From contig CAVRED010000010.1 of the NCBI GenBank assembly GCA_963719975.1, positions 1-64,000 of the forward strand: a stretch of DNA of 64,000 nucleotides. The letters are read 5' to 3'. A program made the translations under genes and the position numbers. This DNA is from Poindextera sp963719975. GTDB lineage: Bacteria; Pseudomonadota; Alphaproteobacteria; Caulobacterales; Caulobacteraceae. Numbering within the stretch: the stretch's first letter is position 1; each line of letters starts with the position of its first letter. A model generated the notes under the pieces. The model was not told where the DNA came from. It saw nothing but the letters and a program-made list of their open reading frames with translations, and ran no database searches. Below, piece after piece: positions 34,686-44,263 of the stretch.

Positions 34686-35420
34686 GCCAGGCAGCCGATC
34701 TCGCCCTGCTCAAGCTCGAGATCGAGACCTGCCAGGTCATGGTCGCGTCGGACCGGTTCGTCCGCGTGAACAGCCCAGGCAACCACCATGGACCGCTCGT
34801 CGCGGTCGCGGGCTGCGCGGCGGGCAACACCGCGGCCGTGCACGCCGACCTGGACGATGTGCTGGCGCGCCGGGTCCTCGACTTCATCGCCGCCGCCCCG
34901 GCCTGGGCCGACGGCGCGCGCCTGCCGCCCTGGATCGACGCGCTCGCGGCCATGGTCGATGCCGATCCGGCCTACGCTGGCCGGCGGGCCGGCCTGGCGG
35001 CTGCCCAACGGCCTGGCGTTCGCGCACCAAGCCCGCATCGTCGCCGGCGAGAGCCAGGAGGGCGCGGCGATGGTGGCCCGCTTCGTGGCGGACGGCATGC
35101 CGCCCGCTCTGTTCGAGGCCGGCTATGTCGACGTGGGCGAGCTCTGGGCGCCCTGGTGCGCCGCGATGGTCGGAGACGACGTCGCCGCCCTCTGCTGCGC
35201 GGCGCGCCTGGGCGAGCGCGGGGCGGAAGCCGGCCTCTACACGTTTGCGCCCTACCGCGGCCAAGGCTTCGGCGCCGCCGTCACCGCCGCCTGGTCGAGG
35301 CTGCCGTCGCTGGCCGGCAAGACGCTGTTCTACTCGACCCAGTGGACCAACCGCTCCTCGATCGCCGTCACCCAGCGCCTGGGCCTGCGCCGCATCGGCG
35401 CAAGCGTGGGCATCGGCTAG
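34682..35420 (+). CDS. GNAT-family N-acetyltransferase
   Basis: About 245 residues from a TTG overlapping the regulator stop, with a frame change near 34985. The N-terminal half is atypical; the C-terminal half has the acetyl-CoA loop YTFAPYRGQGFGAAVTAAWS and the closing strand NRSSIAVTQRLGLRRIG. Substrate unknown; the linkage to the regulator and membrane protein suggests co-expression. Confidence 0.75.
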
Positions 35421-35993
35421 TCGGCGGTGGCTGGTGTTTTGGCGCGGGGGACGAGTTCCCATTCGCGACATTGCCCCTGACGGCCGACAAGCGGCTCATC
35501 TGAAGGTCCGCTGAAGCGGCTTTGCCGGGCCGCCGTCGATCACGGCCGGGGTGCAGGCCAATGCGGCGGTTGCCAATCTCGGGACGATGCGGTCGACACC
35601 GGTCTCGATCGCTACGCGTTATTCCGATTTTGCCCGGCGAGGTCCTGCTGGGTCAAACCGCGATGCCTGCTCCACGGGCGAATGAAGGGTGACGTGCGTG
35701 CCTTCTCTGTAGCCGCAACGGTTGGCCCGGCTTACCTTCCACTGGTGCGCACGATGTGAGGTCGAGAGCAGACGACCCACTGTGTGCCGGAAAGCGGACG
35801 TTCATCGCGCGCTGATTGTCGGCTCATTGCGCCTTGGGCAAGGAGGTCGTGGTCACGATCTTCTCGCCGTCACTCAACTGCCGCCGTCCCAGCCAGCTCG
35901 AGCTATCCCGCCTCCGCTACGGGAAGCTTGTTCGTCGCCACGTTAGCCGTGCAGAAGCCGCGCGGCGAATGTCCTGGCGCGGACCAGCGCGCC
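35421..35993. other. Intergenic region with duplicated gene start
   Basis: No intact gene. The right part (35847-35982) is a copy of the promoter and first codons of the glycosyltransferase at 41714. On the minus strand it reads SDGEKI-TTTS and then runs out of homology. The left part (35421-35846) shows no recognisable feature. Confidence 0.6.
35847..35982 (-). repeat. Remnant copy of the 41714 gene start and leader
   Basis: Contains GATCTTCTCGCCGTCACTCA, CCGTCCCAGCCAG and GCGCGGCGAATGTC in the same order and spacing as 41689-41815. It marks a former copy of the downstream glycosyltransferase gene cut after about ten codons. Confidence 0.7.
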
Positions 35994-36959
35994 TCATGCG
36001 TCCGTTGTAAGCGCGCTGACGAACGCCTCGTAGGCCGGCGATGTCTGCATGATCGCCAACGCCACCAGCTGCGCGCTTTCTTCGAAACGGACGGAGGCGT
36101 CGGCCATCAGTGAGCTCAGCCCGCCGCGAACGAGGTCGCGGTAGTCACGGTACTCGCGCGCGCCGGCGAAGTGCTCGCCACGCGCCGCCTCGACTTCGGC
36201 CCGCTCGGCGAAGTCGCTCAGGAACTTAAAGTGCAGGAGCACGCCGGTGGTCCGGGCGAGCGGTGTCGGGGTCATATGGTGGGTGCTGGCGACATAGCGG
36301 CTGTCGGCGCCCCAGCGGACCAGCGGGACCTTGCTGATCTGCGGCGGGCGTCGCTCGCCGCTCAACCGCTCCCGGAACAGCCGCGCGCGCGGTCCACCGA
36401 AAGCCATGGCGTAGGGGCAGATGTCGTGCCTGAACAGACGATACGGCCCGCGATCGAAGAAGGGGCAGGTCTTGAGCAGCGATCCGCTGGGGGCGAGCAC
36501 CGTCTGGGCGAGCGGCCGGTCGGAGTACATGTCGAGCATGAGACAGAAGACAGCGCGCGCGCCATCTCCGTCGAGGAAGCGGCAGAAGCTGGGCAGATCC
36601 ACCGTCTCATAGTGGGGGTAGATGAGGAGTTCGTCGGCGTCGCTGGTCACCACCCAATGGCCCTCAGCGTGAGCGCTGAGCACGGCATTGATCCAATTGC
36701 CGCCACACCCGCTGCCGGCGTAGCTGTCGCTCGTGACGAACAGATGCACGTCCGGAGCGCTCTCCAGGAGTTCGCGGGAGCCATCGTCAGAGTCGTTGTC
36801 GATGACCAGGAACCGGTCGACGCCGAGGGCACGGTAGTGCGCGAGCGTCGATGGAAGGCGGACCGCCTCATTGCGCACCACAAGACAGGCGAAGACCGCG
36901 CCCGGTCGTTTGACGATCGGGCGCCCGTCGATCCTTCGCAAAGTCGCCTGCGACGTCAC
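35994..36959 (-). CDS. Glycosyltransferase family 2/92-like
   Basis: 321 residues, intact. GT-A-like start VFACLVVRNEAVRLPSTLAH, with the nucleotide-sugar contact region FLVIDNDSDDGSRELLE and the metal motif VVTSDADELLIYPHYE. This subgroup of eukaryote-like GT92/family 2 transferases works on surface polysaccharide or glycolipid chains. The gene stands alone on the minus strand, directly before the remnant of a second transferase gene. Confidence 0.82.
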   Translation of the reverse strand: MTSQATLRRIDGRPIVKRPGAVFACLVVRNEAVRLPSTLAHYRALGVDRFLVIDNDSDDGSRELLESAPDVHLFVTSDSYAGSGCGGNWINAVLSAHAEGHWVVTSDADELLIYPHYETVDLPSFCRFLDGDGARAVFCLMLDMYSDRPLAQTVLAPSGSLLKTCPFFDRGPYRLFRHDICPYAMAFGGPRARLFRERLSGERRPPQISKVPLVRWGADSRYVASTHHMTPTPLARTTGVLLHFKFLSDFAERAEVEAARGEHFAGAREYRDYRDLVRGGLSSLMADASVRFEESAQLVALAIMQTSPAYEAFVSALTTDA

Positions 36960-37333
36960 CTGGCTGCAACGCGGGACGATAGAGTGAGGGTTGCGCCGCC
37001 TGTACCGCGAACAAACTGCTCAGCCGTATGCAAACCTCGCTCCGAGAGATGACACGAGCAGACATCGACTAGCGTGGGGCCCAGAGATTCTCACTCTTGC
37101 TCAGCCCTCAGCTTGAGACAAACTACTGAGCCGGATGAGCAGGCGCAATCCGGCCCTCCTCAGCAGACCACTGGTGGCGCTTCGGGTCGTTAGGGGTCAT
37201 TGGCGACCAGCCGAAAAGCGGACTATCTGATGTCCGGTTGAGGGCAAGGCTGATCGAGGCCGATGCGGCGAACCACTCTACAACGCCTGGACGTCGCTCG
37301 CGGCTCTAGCGCTCAATCCGAGGGGCGCTGACC
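36960..37333. other. Intergenic region
   Basis: No gene recognised. It holds the promoters of the divergent glycosyltransferase and methyltransferase genes. AAGCGGACTATCTGATGTCC (37213-37232) contains facing GCGGAC and GTCC blocks, an inverted pair. Confidence 0.4.
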
Positions 37334-38188
37334 ATGGCGACGGCCTCGCCCGCGTCCGATGACTGGAGCAGGTCGGCGCTTGCACTGGGGCTCGCCCGCG
37401 CCCCCTGGACCCCATGCTCCGAGGACGGCGAGCTTCTTCTCGACGTCCTGAGCCCATATTTGATCGGCGGCGGAGCCGTTTCAATCGTGGCGCTCCTCGG
37501 CGTGACGCCCGCGCTTACTCAGCTGAGCTGGCCGCAGGGCGCGCACGTTCTGGCCGTCGACGCCAGCCCAACGATGGTGAGATCTCACTGGCGAGCTCAT
37601 CCTTCCGTGCCGTCGGCCGTCATCTGTGGCAGGTGGCAAGCCCTGCCTCTGGCTGACAATTGCGCGGCCGCCGTCACGGGCGATGGCAGCCTGAACGCGC
37701 TCCCATACGCGGCCTACAAGGACCTGCTACGCGAGGTCGCCAGAGTGCTGAGCCCCGAGGGCGTGTTAGTTCTGCGCTGTTTTGTGCGCCCGGACACGCG
37801 CTGTAGTGTCAAAGACATTACTCAAGACGTCGCGAAGCGGGCATTCGCAAATAGTGCGCCCTTTCGCCTCCGCCTGTGCATGGCGCTCGCCGAACGGGAT
37901 GGAACCCTCGTCCTTGGCACGTTGCTCGAACGCTTCAACGCCCTGTTTCCCGATCGAGCCAAGCTCGCGGAGACGGCGGGCTGGCCGACAGACGAGGTCG
38001 ACCGGTTCGACATGGACCGGGATAGCAAGATCGAACTCACATTTCCGTCCCTGTCCGAGTTGGCGGCGTACGCCAAGCCTTCGTTTGCCATCCGAGAAGT
38101 CAGGTATGGGTCATACAATTCGGCCGAGCTCTGCCCGACGATAACGTTCGTCCCGTCCAAGGATCGGCAACCGCGCTTACCGCGATAG
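37334..38188 (+). CDS. Class I SAM-dependent methyltransferase
   Basis: 284 residues. Motif I is degenerate (VSIVALLGVTPALTQL instead of a glycine-rich loop) but the motif II acidic end VLAVDASPTMVRSHW, the motif IV context AAAVTGDGSLNALPY and the post-motif EVARVLSPEGVLVLRCFV identify a Methyltransf_11/25-type protein. The C-terminal part is specific and unassigned. Convergent with, and overlapping by 12 bases, the ATP-grasp gene at 38177. Confidence 0.72.
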   Translation: MATASPASDDWSRSALALGLARAPWTPCSEDGELLLDVLSPYLIGGGAVSIVALLGVTPALTQLSWPQGAHVLAVDASPTMVRSHWRAHPSVPSAVICGRWQALPLADNCAAAVTGDGSLNALPYAAYKDLLREVARVLSPEGVLVLRCFVRPDTRCSVKDITQDVAKRAFANSAPFRLRLCMALAERDGTLVLGTLLERFNALFPDRAKLAETAGWPTDEVDRFDMDRDSKIELTFPSLSELAAYAKPSFAIREVRYGSYNSAELCPTITFVPSKDRQPRLPR

Positions 38189-39067
38189 GTATTCCTCGAC
38201 GCCGTCGGCGTATCGACTTGGCCAGTCGGACCCTTTCTTGCTCGGGGGCATGCCGACCGTCTTGTTCACATCCATCACGACGGGATGTCCATCATGGATG
38301 ACAAAGTCGATTTTGCCGTAGTCCAGACCGAGGCGCTTGCGCAGAGCTCGGAGTTGGTCCGGCACCGGGCTGGGTTCGAGCCGGATGGTGGTGGCGGCCT
38401 TCACCAACGCTGTGCTCGATACGCACAGATCGCAGCGCTCCACGTGTCCGAGGAACGTCCAGAATCGAATTCCGAACCCGTCCACCAAACGTTCGGGCAG
38501 GAACTGCTGAACGACCAACCCATCGTTGAGCCAAGCCGGACTCGGCACCGCGGCAGCGCTATCGAACGTGGGGTAGTCGGAGAGACCGATGGCGTTCGGA
38601 AACGGCAGGGGCAGGTCCGCCAACTCCGCGAGCTTGTTGGCGCGCAGCTCAGGGGCGCCGCGGCAGTTGAGATCAGTCTTGACGATGACGGCGCCGGACC
38701 AATCGGTATCTTGTCGTACGAGGCCGTCCGCGACCGTGCGCTTTGCAATGTTCGCAACTTGACCGTTGAGACAAATTGGAAAGGAAGCCGCGAATTCCAG
38801 GTACTCAGACGGCACATAAGTAAGATCAACGTGGAGCAGGGCGATGTCGGCTGCGATGGCCTGCTTCGGAACGCCCCTTGCGAGGGTCACTCTATGGCCA
38901 CGTCTAACAAGTTCGACGATTATCGGGCCCAACATATAAGGAGACGCCAGTCCATCCTCGGTCTTCGAGGTGTACATGGGTACGTCGTATTGGTGGGTGA
39001 TAACAACGATGGCCGGCACGACCACTCTACCCCCGTCAGGCGCAGTACAGCAGGCGCGAGCGGACAT
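38177..39067 (-). CDS. ATP-grasp-fold ligase-like protein
   Basis: 296 residues. The N-terminal part IVVITHQYDVPMYTSKTEDG and RRGHRVTLARG is a Rossmann-like pre-ATP-grasp domain; GAVIVKTDLNCRGAPE provides the ATP-binding Lys; the C-terminal core KIDFVIHDGHPVVMDVNKTV has the metal-binding Asp/Asn of ATP-grasp enzymes. Such enzymes join carboxylates to amines or thiols, for example in peptide or surface-sugar modification. Substrate unknown. An internal GTG near residue 15 is an alternative start. Confidence 0.7.
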   Translation of the reverse strand: MSARACCTAPDGGRVVVPAIVVITHQYDVPMYTSKTEDGLASPYMLGPIIVELVRRGHRVTLARGVPKQAIAADIALLHVDLTYVPSEYLEFAASFPICLNGQVANIAKRTVADGLVRQDTDWSGAVIVKTDLNCRGAPELRANKLAELADLPLPFPNAIGLSDYPTFDSAAAVPSPAWLNDGLVVQQFLPERLVDGFGIRFWTFLGHVERCDLCVSSTALVKAATTIRLEPSPVPDQLRALRKRLGLDYGKIDFVIHDGHPVVMDVNKTVGMPPSKKGSDWPSRYADGVEEYLSR

Positions 39068-39168
39068 CTAGCATAGGCGAGCGCAAGGCAGAATTGGATA
39101 GGCTCGCGCCTTCAGGTCCGACCTGATCAACCTTGCACGGCGGCTACGTGTATCGGCCGGCAGCGCCA

Positions 39169-39417
39169 CTAGCGCCGCGGCCCGTTTGGACACGGGTTCA
39201 AGCCTGGCCCGATCACCGGCATCGGTCCGACGCATCCGTGCGGCCGAAGCTCGAGCGCGTCAGTCGAATAACTTCGCGTCACACTCGTGTCGCCGGTCGC
39301 CTGGACGGCATCGCTGGTGGGTTCAGCATCTCGCGGGACCTTGAAGACGCCCGATGAGGTGCAGCCCGCCAAGGAGGCGGCGGTACAAAGAGCGAAGATC
39401 GCGACCGCGTTGCGCAT
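39169..39417 (-). CDS. Small lipoprotein
   Basis: 82 residues from MRNAVAIFALCTAASLAGC, with lipobox LAGC; the mature part is polar (TSSGVFKVPRDAEPTSDAVQ) and ends with a Cys/Pro-rich tail PVIGPGLNPCPNGPRR. Start chosen so that the signal peptide begins at the N-terminus. Function unknown. Confidence 0.68.
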   Translation of the reverse strand: MRNAVAIFALCTAASLAGCTSSGVFKVPRDAEPTSDAVQATGDTSVTRSYSTDALELRPHGCVGPMPVIGPGLNPCPNGPRR

Positions 39418-39486
39418 TCCTTGGCGTCTCCTTCGGCCCCCCTCGCCACTGAGACCTCCCCGCGAACTCACCGCGGCAGCAGCCGA

Positions 39487-39774
39487 TCAGGAGTCAGCTG
39501 CTGGAGCGGCCGCACCATTGTTGGAGAGATGGTTTGACAGCTGCTGCAGGAAGTCCTCCGCCGGTTGCCCGGCTGCGCTGGCCATCTGCTGAACCTTATC
39601 GCTCCCCAAAGCGTCTCGAAGCTGGTCCGCGCTGACCGGAAGATTTTGACCGTCCCCAGTCCAAGAGGCGACATGATCGGCGAGCCCGTTCGCTGCAAGG
39701 TGCTCCAGTACTCCGCCCATTCCGCCGGCGTTGTCGCCGCCCGCCAAGCTGCTAAGTCCGTCCAACAGTCCCAT
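39487..39774 (-). CDS. YidB/DUF937 family protein
   Basis: 95 residues. N-terminus MGLLDGLSSLAGGDNAGGMG and the core NGLADHVASWTGDGQNLPVS and ALGSDKVQQMASAAGQPAED are typical of YidB-like proteins, small helical proteins of unknown function in many proteobacteria. Confidence 0.88.
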   Translation of the reverse strand: MGLLDGLSSLAGGDNAGGMGGVLEHLAANGLADHVASWTGDGQNLPVSADQLRDALGSDKVQQMASAAGQPAEDFLQQLSNHLSNNGAAAPAADS

Positions 39775-39905
39775 CGCCTTTGCCTTCTGTGCTGAGCGGT
39801 CAGCTTAGTAACCGATTGTGACGTTACCGTGCCCGCGGCGATGTCAGATTGGGGTCGAGAGCTCACCTTAGAGGGACGCCGCAAAGCGGACGCCGGCCGA
39901 GGCGA

Positions 39906-40314
39906 TTAGGGAGGCGGCGCCGGGCCGCCGCTGACGCAGCCGCCACCGACCGAGAGAACGACGCTCGTGGAACAGTCGATGGTCTTCGCGCTGCTGCTCG
40001 ACTGCAGCAAGCGCCCGTCCGATCCGAAAAGTGAAGCTCACCGTCGTAGTGGTCGACTTCGCCCCACCAACGAAGAGCCCGATGATGGGAACTAACGTCA
40101 CCGCTTTGACGTGGGAGCGCACCGACACGTAGATGATCGTGCGGGAACCATCGGACGAGGCCGTGTCGGTGGAGGGCGATCCAAACGAGGCGACAACGTC
40201 CTCATAGGTCGCTACGCCGGGTCTGAATGCTGAGGCCTGTTCCGCAGTGACGTCGGCCGCGAACGCACCCGTAGCCATCGACAGCGCCGCAGCGCACCAG
40301 AGCAGCAATCGCAT
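39906..40314 (-). CDS. SmpA/OmlA (BamE-like) domain exported protein
   Basis: About 135 residues with a signal peptide MRLLLWCAAALSMATGAFAA. The fold motif FRPGVATYEDVVASFGSPST and SRTIIYVSVRS is that of the BamE/OmlA superfamily. A one-base change near 40020 separates it from the C-terminus GRLLQSSSSAKTIDCSTSVV. Not a lipoprotein here (no lipobox), so not BamE itself. Confidence 0.72.
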
Positions 40315-40419
40315 CGCGTCAGTCTCCGAGGGAAAGCATCAAGCTATCTGCCGCGCTGAGTCGAGACGCGGCAGTCAGAAGTTAATGGAGTTGCAGCCAA
40401 GCCTTCGTACAGTCAGCCT

Positions 40420-40572
40420 ATGCTCAGGCTGCGTCCGACAACAGTCGAAGGGACGCCATCTTCGGGGTCCCGCGGCGACCTGGTGCTCTTCGCGAGTATG
40501 CTTTGGGTGGTACTTGTTGCGGGACTTACGGTCGCCGCCGCGGTCATCCTGATTGTCGCGGTTGCGCGGTAG
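40420..40572 (+). CDS. Small single-pass membrane protein, 50 residues
   Basis: ATG at 40420 gives MLRLRPTTVEGTPSSGSRGD then a helix of more than 20 hydrophobic residues (LVLFASMLWVVLVAGLTVAA is part of it) and the stop at 40570. The polar positive N-terminus and one long helix are typical of a membrane microprotein. Divergent from the OmlA-like gene. Confidence 0.5.
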   Translation: MLRLRPTTVEGTPSSGSRGDLVLFASMLWVVLVAGLTVAAAVILIVAVAR

Positions 40573-40709
40573 AAGGCGCTGCGGCCGCAGTGGAACCATC
40601 GTCTGCTTGGATCGATAGCAGACACCGACGACCGACCGACATCCCACGCGAAAGCTGCTGGCGCCGCGCCCGGCCGCAAGGTGCGCGAAGAAGGCGCGTT
40701 TCGCCGGGG

Positions 40710-41714
40710 CTATTGCGTGACGATCTCCAGGCGTGCGTCCCACCGGCCGTCCGAGCGGGCGTCGATCCGCCAGACCTGGCGCAGCTTGTCGTGAAACTGG
40801 GGCAGCCAGAGATTGCCGTCGGCGAGCGGCATGAGGTCACGGCCGGCGAGCTCCGACAGCCAGGCAATCAACCGAGCGCGATGCGGCCGCGCTTTCGCCA
40901 AGACCGCACCGCGGACTTCGAAGGGGTCGGGGGCGGTCTTCTGGTAGGCGGCGACCGCCGCCTCCACAGCCGAGGCACTGGGCTCGACCACCGTGACGTG
41001 CCTGGGGTCGTACATCTCTTCGCGCCCGCCTTGGGAAGGGGTGGTGACCAGGGGGACTCCACAGAGGAAATACTCCACGGTCGCATTGTTGGCGCCCTCC
41101 GCCGCCGAGAGGACCAGGCCACAGCGCGACTGGCTGACCACCCGTCGAACGCCGGCCGCATCCAGGAACTTGAGCCCGCCCTCGTTGGTATAGTTGACGT
41201 AGCGCAGTCCTCGGTACGCTCGAGCCACCTCCGCGACGGAGTCGGTGCTCCCAAAGATCGTGTAGGTGATCAGCGCTAGATTGTTCACCCCGTGCGCGAG
41301 CTCATGGCGCTTGAACGCGTCCGTCCGTGCAGTGTGAACAGCGTCATAGACCTTCGGCTGCTCCAATTCGGGGAAGTAGAGCCGCTCATCGACGAACGCT
41401 GTTATCGTGGCCCAGATCGCCCCGACGCCCAGCGCTCGCACCAACGCGGCGTCGTCGTCCGATGCAGCCAAGGACCAGAGCCTAGCGTTCGGATGGTCGT
41501 TGCGGAGCCGTGCGTTGAGTTCGGCGATCTCCGGGAGGAGGAGGTCCATCCGGTTGGAAGGGCGCGTGACGATGTGGCACTCGCGCCCTTGAGCGATTTG
41601 CAGGGCCATTCTGACGCCCCAGAGCGCGCCCCATCCGGCCGAAATCACGAAGACGAGCGGCTGGCGCCACAGGACAAGAAAGGTCGTGGTCCCGATCTTC
41701 TCGCCGTCACTCAA
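40710..41714 (-). CDS. Glycosyltransferase family 1/4-like
   Basis: 334 residues. The donor-binding half has VLSAAEGANNATVEYFLCGVP followed by LVTTPSQGGREEMYDPRHV, the E-x7-E type motif of GT-B family 4 transferases. The N-terminal half (QPLVFVISAGWGALWGVRMA) is the acceptor-side Rossmann fold. Its first codons and leader are duplicated at 35847-35982. Probably part of surface glycan assembly together with the family 2 genes upstream. Confidence 0.78.
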   Translation of the reverse strand: MSDGEKIGTTTFLVLWRQPLVFVISAGWGALWGVRMALQIAQGRECHIVTRPSNRMDLLLPEIAELNARLRNDHPNARLWSLAASDDDAALVRALGVGAIWATITAFVDERLYFPELEQPKVYDAVHTARTDAFKRHELAHGVNNLALITYTIFGSTDSVAEVARAYRGLRYVNYTNEGGLKFLDAAGVRRVVSQSRCGLVLSAAEGANNATVEYFLCGVPLVTTPSQGGREEMYDPRHVTVVEPSASAVEAAVAAYQKTAPDPFEVRGAVLAKARPHRARLIAWLSELAGRDLMPLADGNLWLPQFHDKLRQVWRIDARSDGRWDARLEIVTQ

Positions 41715-41815
41715 TTGCCACCGTCCCAGCCAGCACGCCCGCCCCAGTGACGGGGGCGCCTGTTCGCCATCACCTTAGCCTTGCACAAGCTGCGCGGCGA
41801 ATGTCGGTGTGTGGA
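41689..41815 (-). repeat. Leader and start of 41714 gene, duplicated at 35847
   Basis: Shares GATCTTCTCGCCGTCACTCA, CCGTCCCAGCCAG and GCGCGGCGAATGTC with 35847-35982. Confidence 0.7.
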
Positions 41816-41925
41816 CGCCCCTCCGCTGCGTGTTCACCGAGGTCGCCTAGGAACGACCGGACGTTGCGTTGGCCGTCAGGACCCCCGGCGGGGCCGCGTC
41901 TCCTTTGGCCGTCCACTCTGAACGG

Positions 41926-42717
41926 TCAGCCGATCACGAACGCGGGGCCGTTCGAGCCCTGGACGGTCACCGGGCCTGGGCCGAAGTCGAACGCGGCCAG
42001 TCCCTCGCGCAGCGCCGCTTCGCGCCGCCGCAGCAGCCCCTGTGAGATCGCAAGCCCCAGCAGGGCCCGGTGATGGCCCTCGTCATAGGCGTTCTTGCCG
42101 TGACTGACGTAGACGTAGAGGTGCGGCGCATCGTCGAGCAGGTGGAAGCGCCCGCGCGCCTGCAGCTGCTCGAGCACCGCCATGTCTTCGCCGCGCTCAG
42201 CGGTCGCGCCCGTCTCCGGATAGACGATAGGCGCGGAGCGCCAGCACAGCAGCGATGGCGGCAATCCGCCCGCGTCGGTCACTTGCCAGTTCGTACAATA
42301 GAGCCGCCGCTCGGCCGGAAAGAGCTGCATCACTTGCGTCAGGCAAAGGCCTTCCGCGCCGGCCTCGACGAGGGCCTCGACCTGACGCGTGACCCGTTCG
42401 GGATGGCGCATGTCGTCGTCGTCCCAGATGCAGACGAGATCGCCCTTCGCCTCCGCCAGGCTCACGTTGCGCAGAGCGCCGAGAGACATCGCCCGCGCCG
42501 GCGCGATTACGTGGATGTCCGAGCGACCGAGGCCGCTCACGTAATCCTCGATCGCCGAGCCCGTGCCGCCTTGGACGCGGGTGTCCACCACAATGACGAG
42601 CTCGCGCCGCTCGTGGGTCTGGCGAAGGTAGTCGTCGACGCTCCGCACCAGCCCGGCCCATCGATCAGGAACGGGCAAGGTGACCATCAGGCAGCTGACG
42701 AGGGGGACTTCAGCCAA
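41926..42717 (-). CDS. Glycosyltransferase family 2, copy 1 of tandem pair
   Basis: 263 residues from a TTG overlapping the previous gene's stop region. GT-A features: VSCLMVTLPVPDRWAGLVRS, the Asp in VIVVDTRVQGG, and the DxD-like cluster CIWDDDDMRHPER. The C-terminus FDFGPGPVTVQGSNGPAFVI is nearly the same as in the upstream paralogue, showing tandem duplication. Confidence 0.83.
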   Translation of the reverse strand: MAEVPLVSCLMVTLPVPDRWAGLVRSVDDYLRQTHERRELVIVVDTRVQGGTGSAIEDYVSGLGRSDIHVIAPARAMSLGALRNVSLAEAKGDLVCIWDDDDMRHPERVTRQVEALVEAGAEGLCLTQVMQLFPAERRLYCTNWQVTDAGGLPPSLLCWRSAPIVYPETGATAERGEDMAVLEQLQARGRFHLLDDAPHLYVYVSHGKNAYDEGHHRALLGLAISQGLLRRREAALREGLAAFDFGPGPVTVQGSNGPAFVIG

Positions 42718-43523
42718 GGTCGGTCTGCGCTCCGGCGAGGACGAAGGCCGGTCCGTTCGAGCCTTGCACAGTGATGGGGTCCGGCCCGAAGTCGATGGCG
42801 GCCAGACCGGCGCGCAACTCAGCCTCGCGGCGGCGGAGCAGCCCCTGGGTCAGGCCGTGCCGGTAGGGCAGCACGCGATGGTGCGCGTCACTCCAACTGT
42901 TCGCGCCGTGGCTCACGTAGACGTAGAGATGCGCGTGGTCCGAGAGGACCGCAAAGCCGCCTCGCGCCTTCACCTGCAGCACGACCTCGGTGTCTTCGCC
43001 CAGCCGGGCCGCCGCGCCGCTCTCGGGATAGGTCAGCGCCGTGCTAGCCCAGCCCATGATCGAGCCGGCGAAAGCGCCCTCGGGCGCGTTGCGAAAGTTG
43101 TCGCAATAGAGCTCCCGCTCGGCGGGGAAGAACTGCATGACCTGCTCAAGGCCGATCGCCTCGGCGCCGGACGCGACGAGCGCCCTCGCCTGCCGCTCAA
43201 GGCGATCTGGATGATAGAGGTCGTCGTCGTCCCACTGGCAGACGATTTCTCCCAGCCGCCTCGACCTTGGCGATGTTGCGGAGCGCGCCCAGCGTCAGCG
43301 CGCCGGCCGGCTCGACGATGCGGATATCCGGCCGGCCGAGCTCGGCCACATGGCGCTTGATTGCAGCGGCGACGGCCGCGTCGCCGCCGTTCAGCACGAC
43401 TACCAGTTCGCGCGCGGTCCAGGTTTGTCGCAGATAGTCGGAGATGCTCCGCTGCAGCCCCGCAAGGCGCGGGAGCGCCGGCAAGGCGACCATCAAACAG
43501 CTGATCAGCGGCTGGTCGGGCAT
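42710..43523 (-). CDS. Glycosyltransferase family 2, copy 2 of tandem pair
   Basis: About 270 residues with one frame change near 43255. MPDQPLISCLMVALPALPRL and LGALRNIAKVEA precede it, CQWDDDDLYHPDRLERQARA follows, and IDFGPDPITVQGSNGPAFVL closes. It overlaps the next gene by 8 bases. Start at 43523 chosen by alignment with copy 1. Confidence 0.8.
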
Positions 43524-43790
43524 GGTGCGGCCTATGGCGTCAACGACAATCAATGCCCATGCCTGCCTCACTGCAACGCTGGCAAGGCCCTTGGGTCCTA
43601 GATCTTGCGCTCCTGCCGACGGCAAGAACGTCGCCTGCACCGGGAGCGCCGCGAAATGGGCGGCGCAGGTCAACGTCCGCTCTCCGTCGGAGGCGGACAT
43701 CGGCTGGTCGCCCGAGAGCGGACATCTGCCAACTCGGCCGTGGCCCGCGTTCGACGGCCTAGCTCCCTTGCTCTTCCAAGTTCACGGTAG

Positions 43791-43804
43791 CTAACCTTAG
43801 TTAG
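43791..43804. promoter_or_regulatory. Inverted repeat upstream of GFA gene
   Basis: CTAAC-CTTA-GTTAG, a perfect 5-bp inverted repeat with a 4-base spacer, 31 bases before the ATG at 43835. Possible operator. Confidence 0.35.
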
Positions 43805-43834
43805 GCGCCTGTCCAGCGCCCTGGCGAACGGGCG

Positions 43835-44263
43835 ATGATGCGAACGTCTCGGTGCTCTTGCGGCGAATGTAAGGTTGAGGTCGAGGGCGACCCCACTTTG
43901 AACGGGCTATGCAACTGCGACGACTGCAGGCGACGGACGGGCGCACCGTTCAGCTGGTCCGTCTACTTCCCCAACGACGCAATTCGCAAGATCGAGGGGC
44001 CCTTGACGACGCGCGTGGTCGAGTCGACCAACCCGCAGACGAGCAGGCGCTTCTGCGCAAAGTGCGGCTCGACGCTGTTCTGGACAGCGGACGGCGCCGC
44101 TGAGACGGGCTTCGCAGCGGGTTGCTTCAACGATCCGACGCTGCCCGCTCCCAGCGTCGTCGTGCGATATCCCCAACGGATGCCCTGGGCGGTCTTCCCC
44201 GCGGAGTGCGAAATCGTCGACATCGAACGTCTCTTGCAGACGCGAGCCAGCGGTTCGCGCTAG
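43835..44263 (+). CDS. GFA/CENP-V-like zinc protein
   Basis: 142 residues. Zinc ligands follow the family pattern: CSCGECKVEVEG, LCNCDDCRRRTGAPFSWSV and RRFCAKCGSTLFW. Members are called glutathione-dependent formaldehyde-activating enzymes by homology, although most are of unknown function. Second Met is also possible as start. Confidence 0.9.
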   Translation: MMRTSRCSCGECKVEVEGDPTLNGLCNCDDCRRRTGAPFSWSVYFPNDAIRKIEGPLTTRVVESTNPQTSRRFCAKCGSTLFWTADGAAETGFAAGCFNDPTLPAPSVVVRYPQRMPWAVFPAECEIVDIERLLQTRASGSR

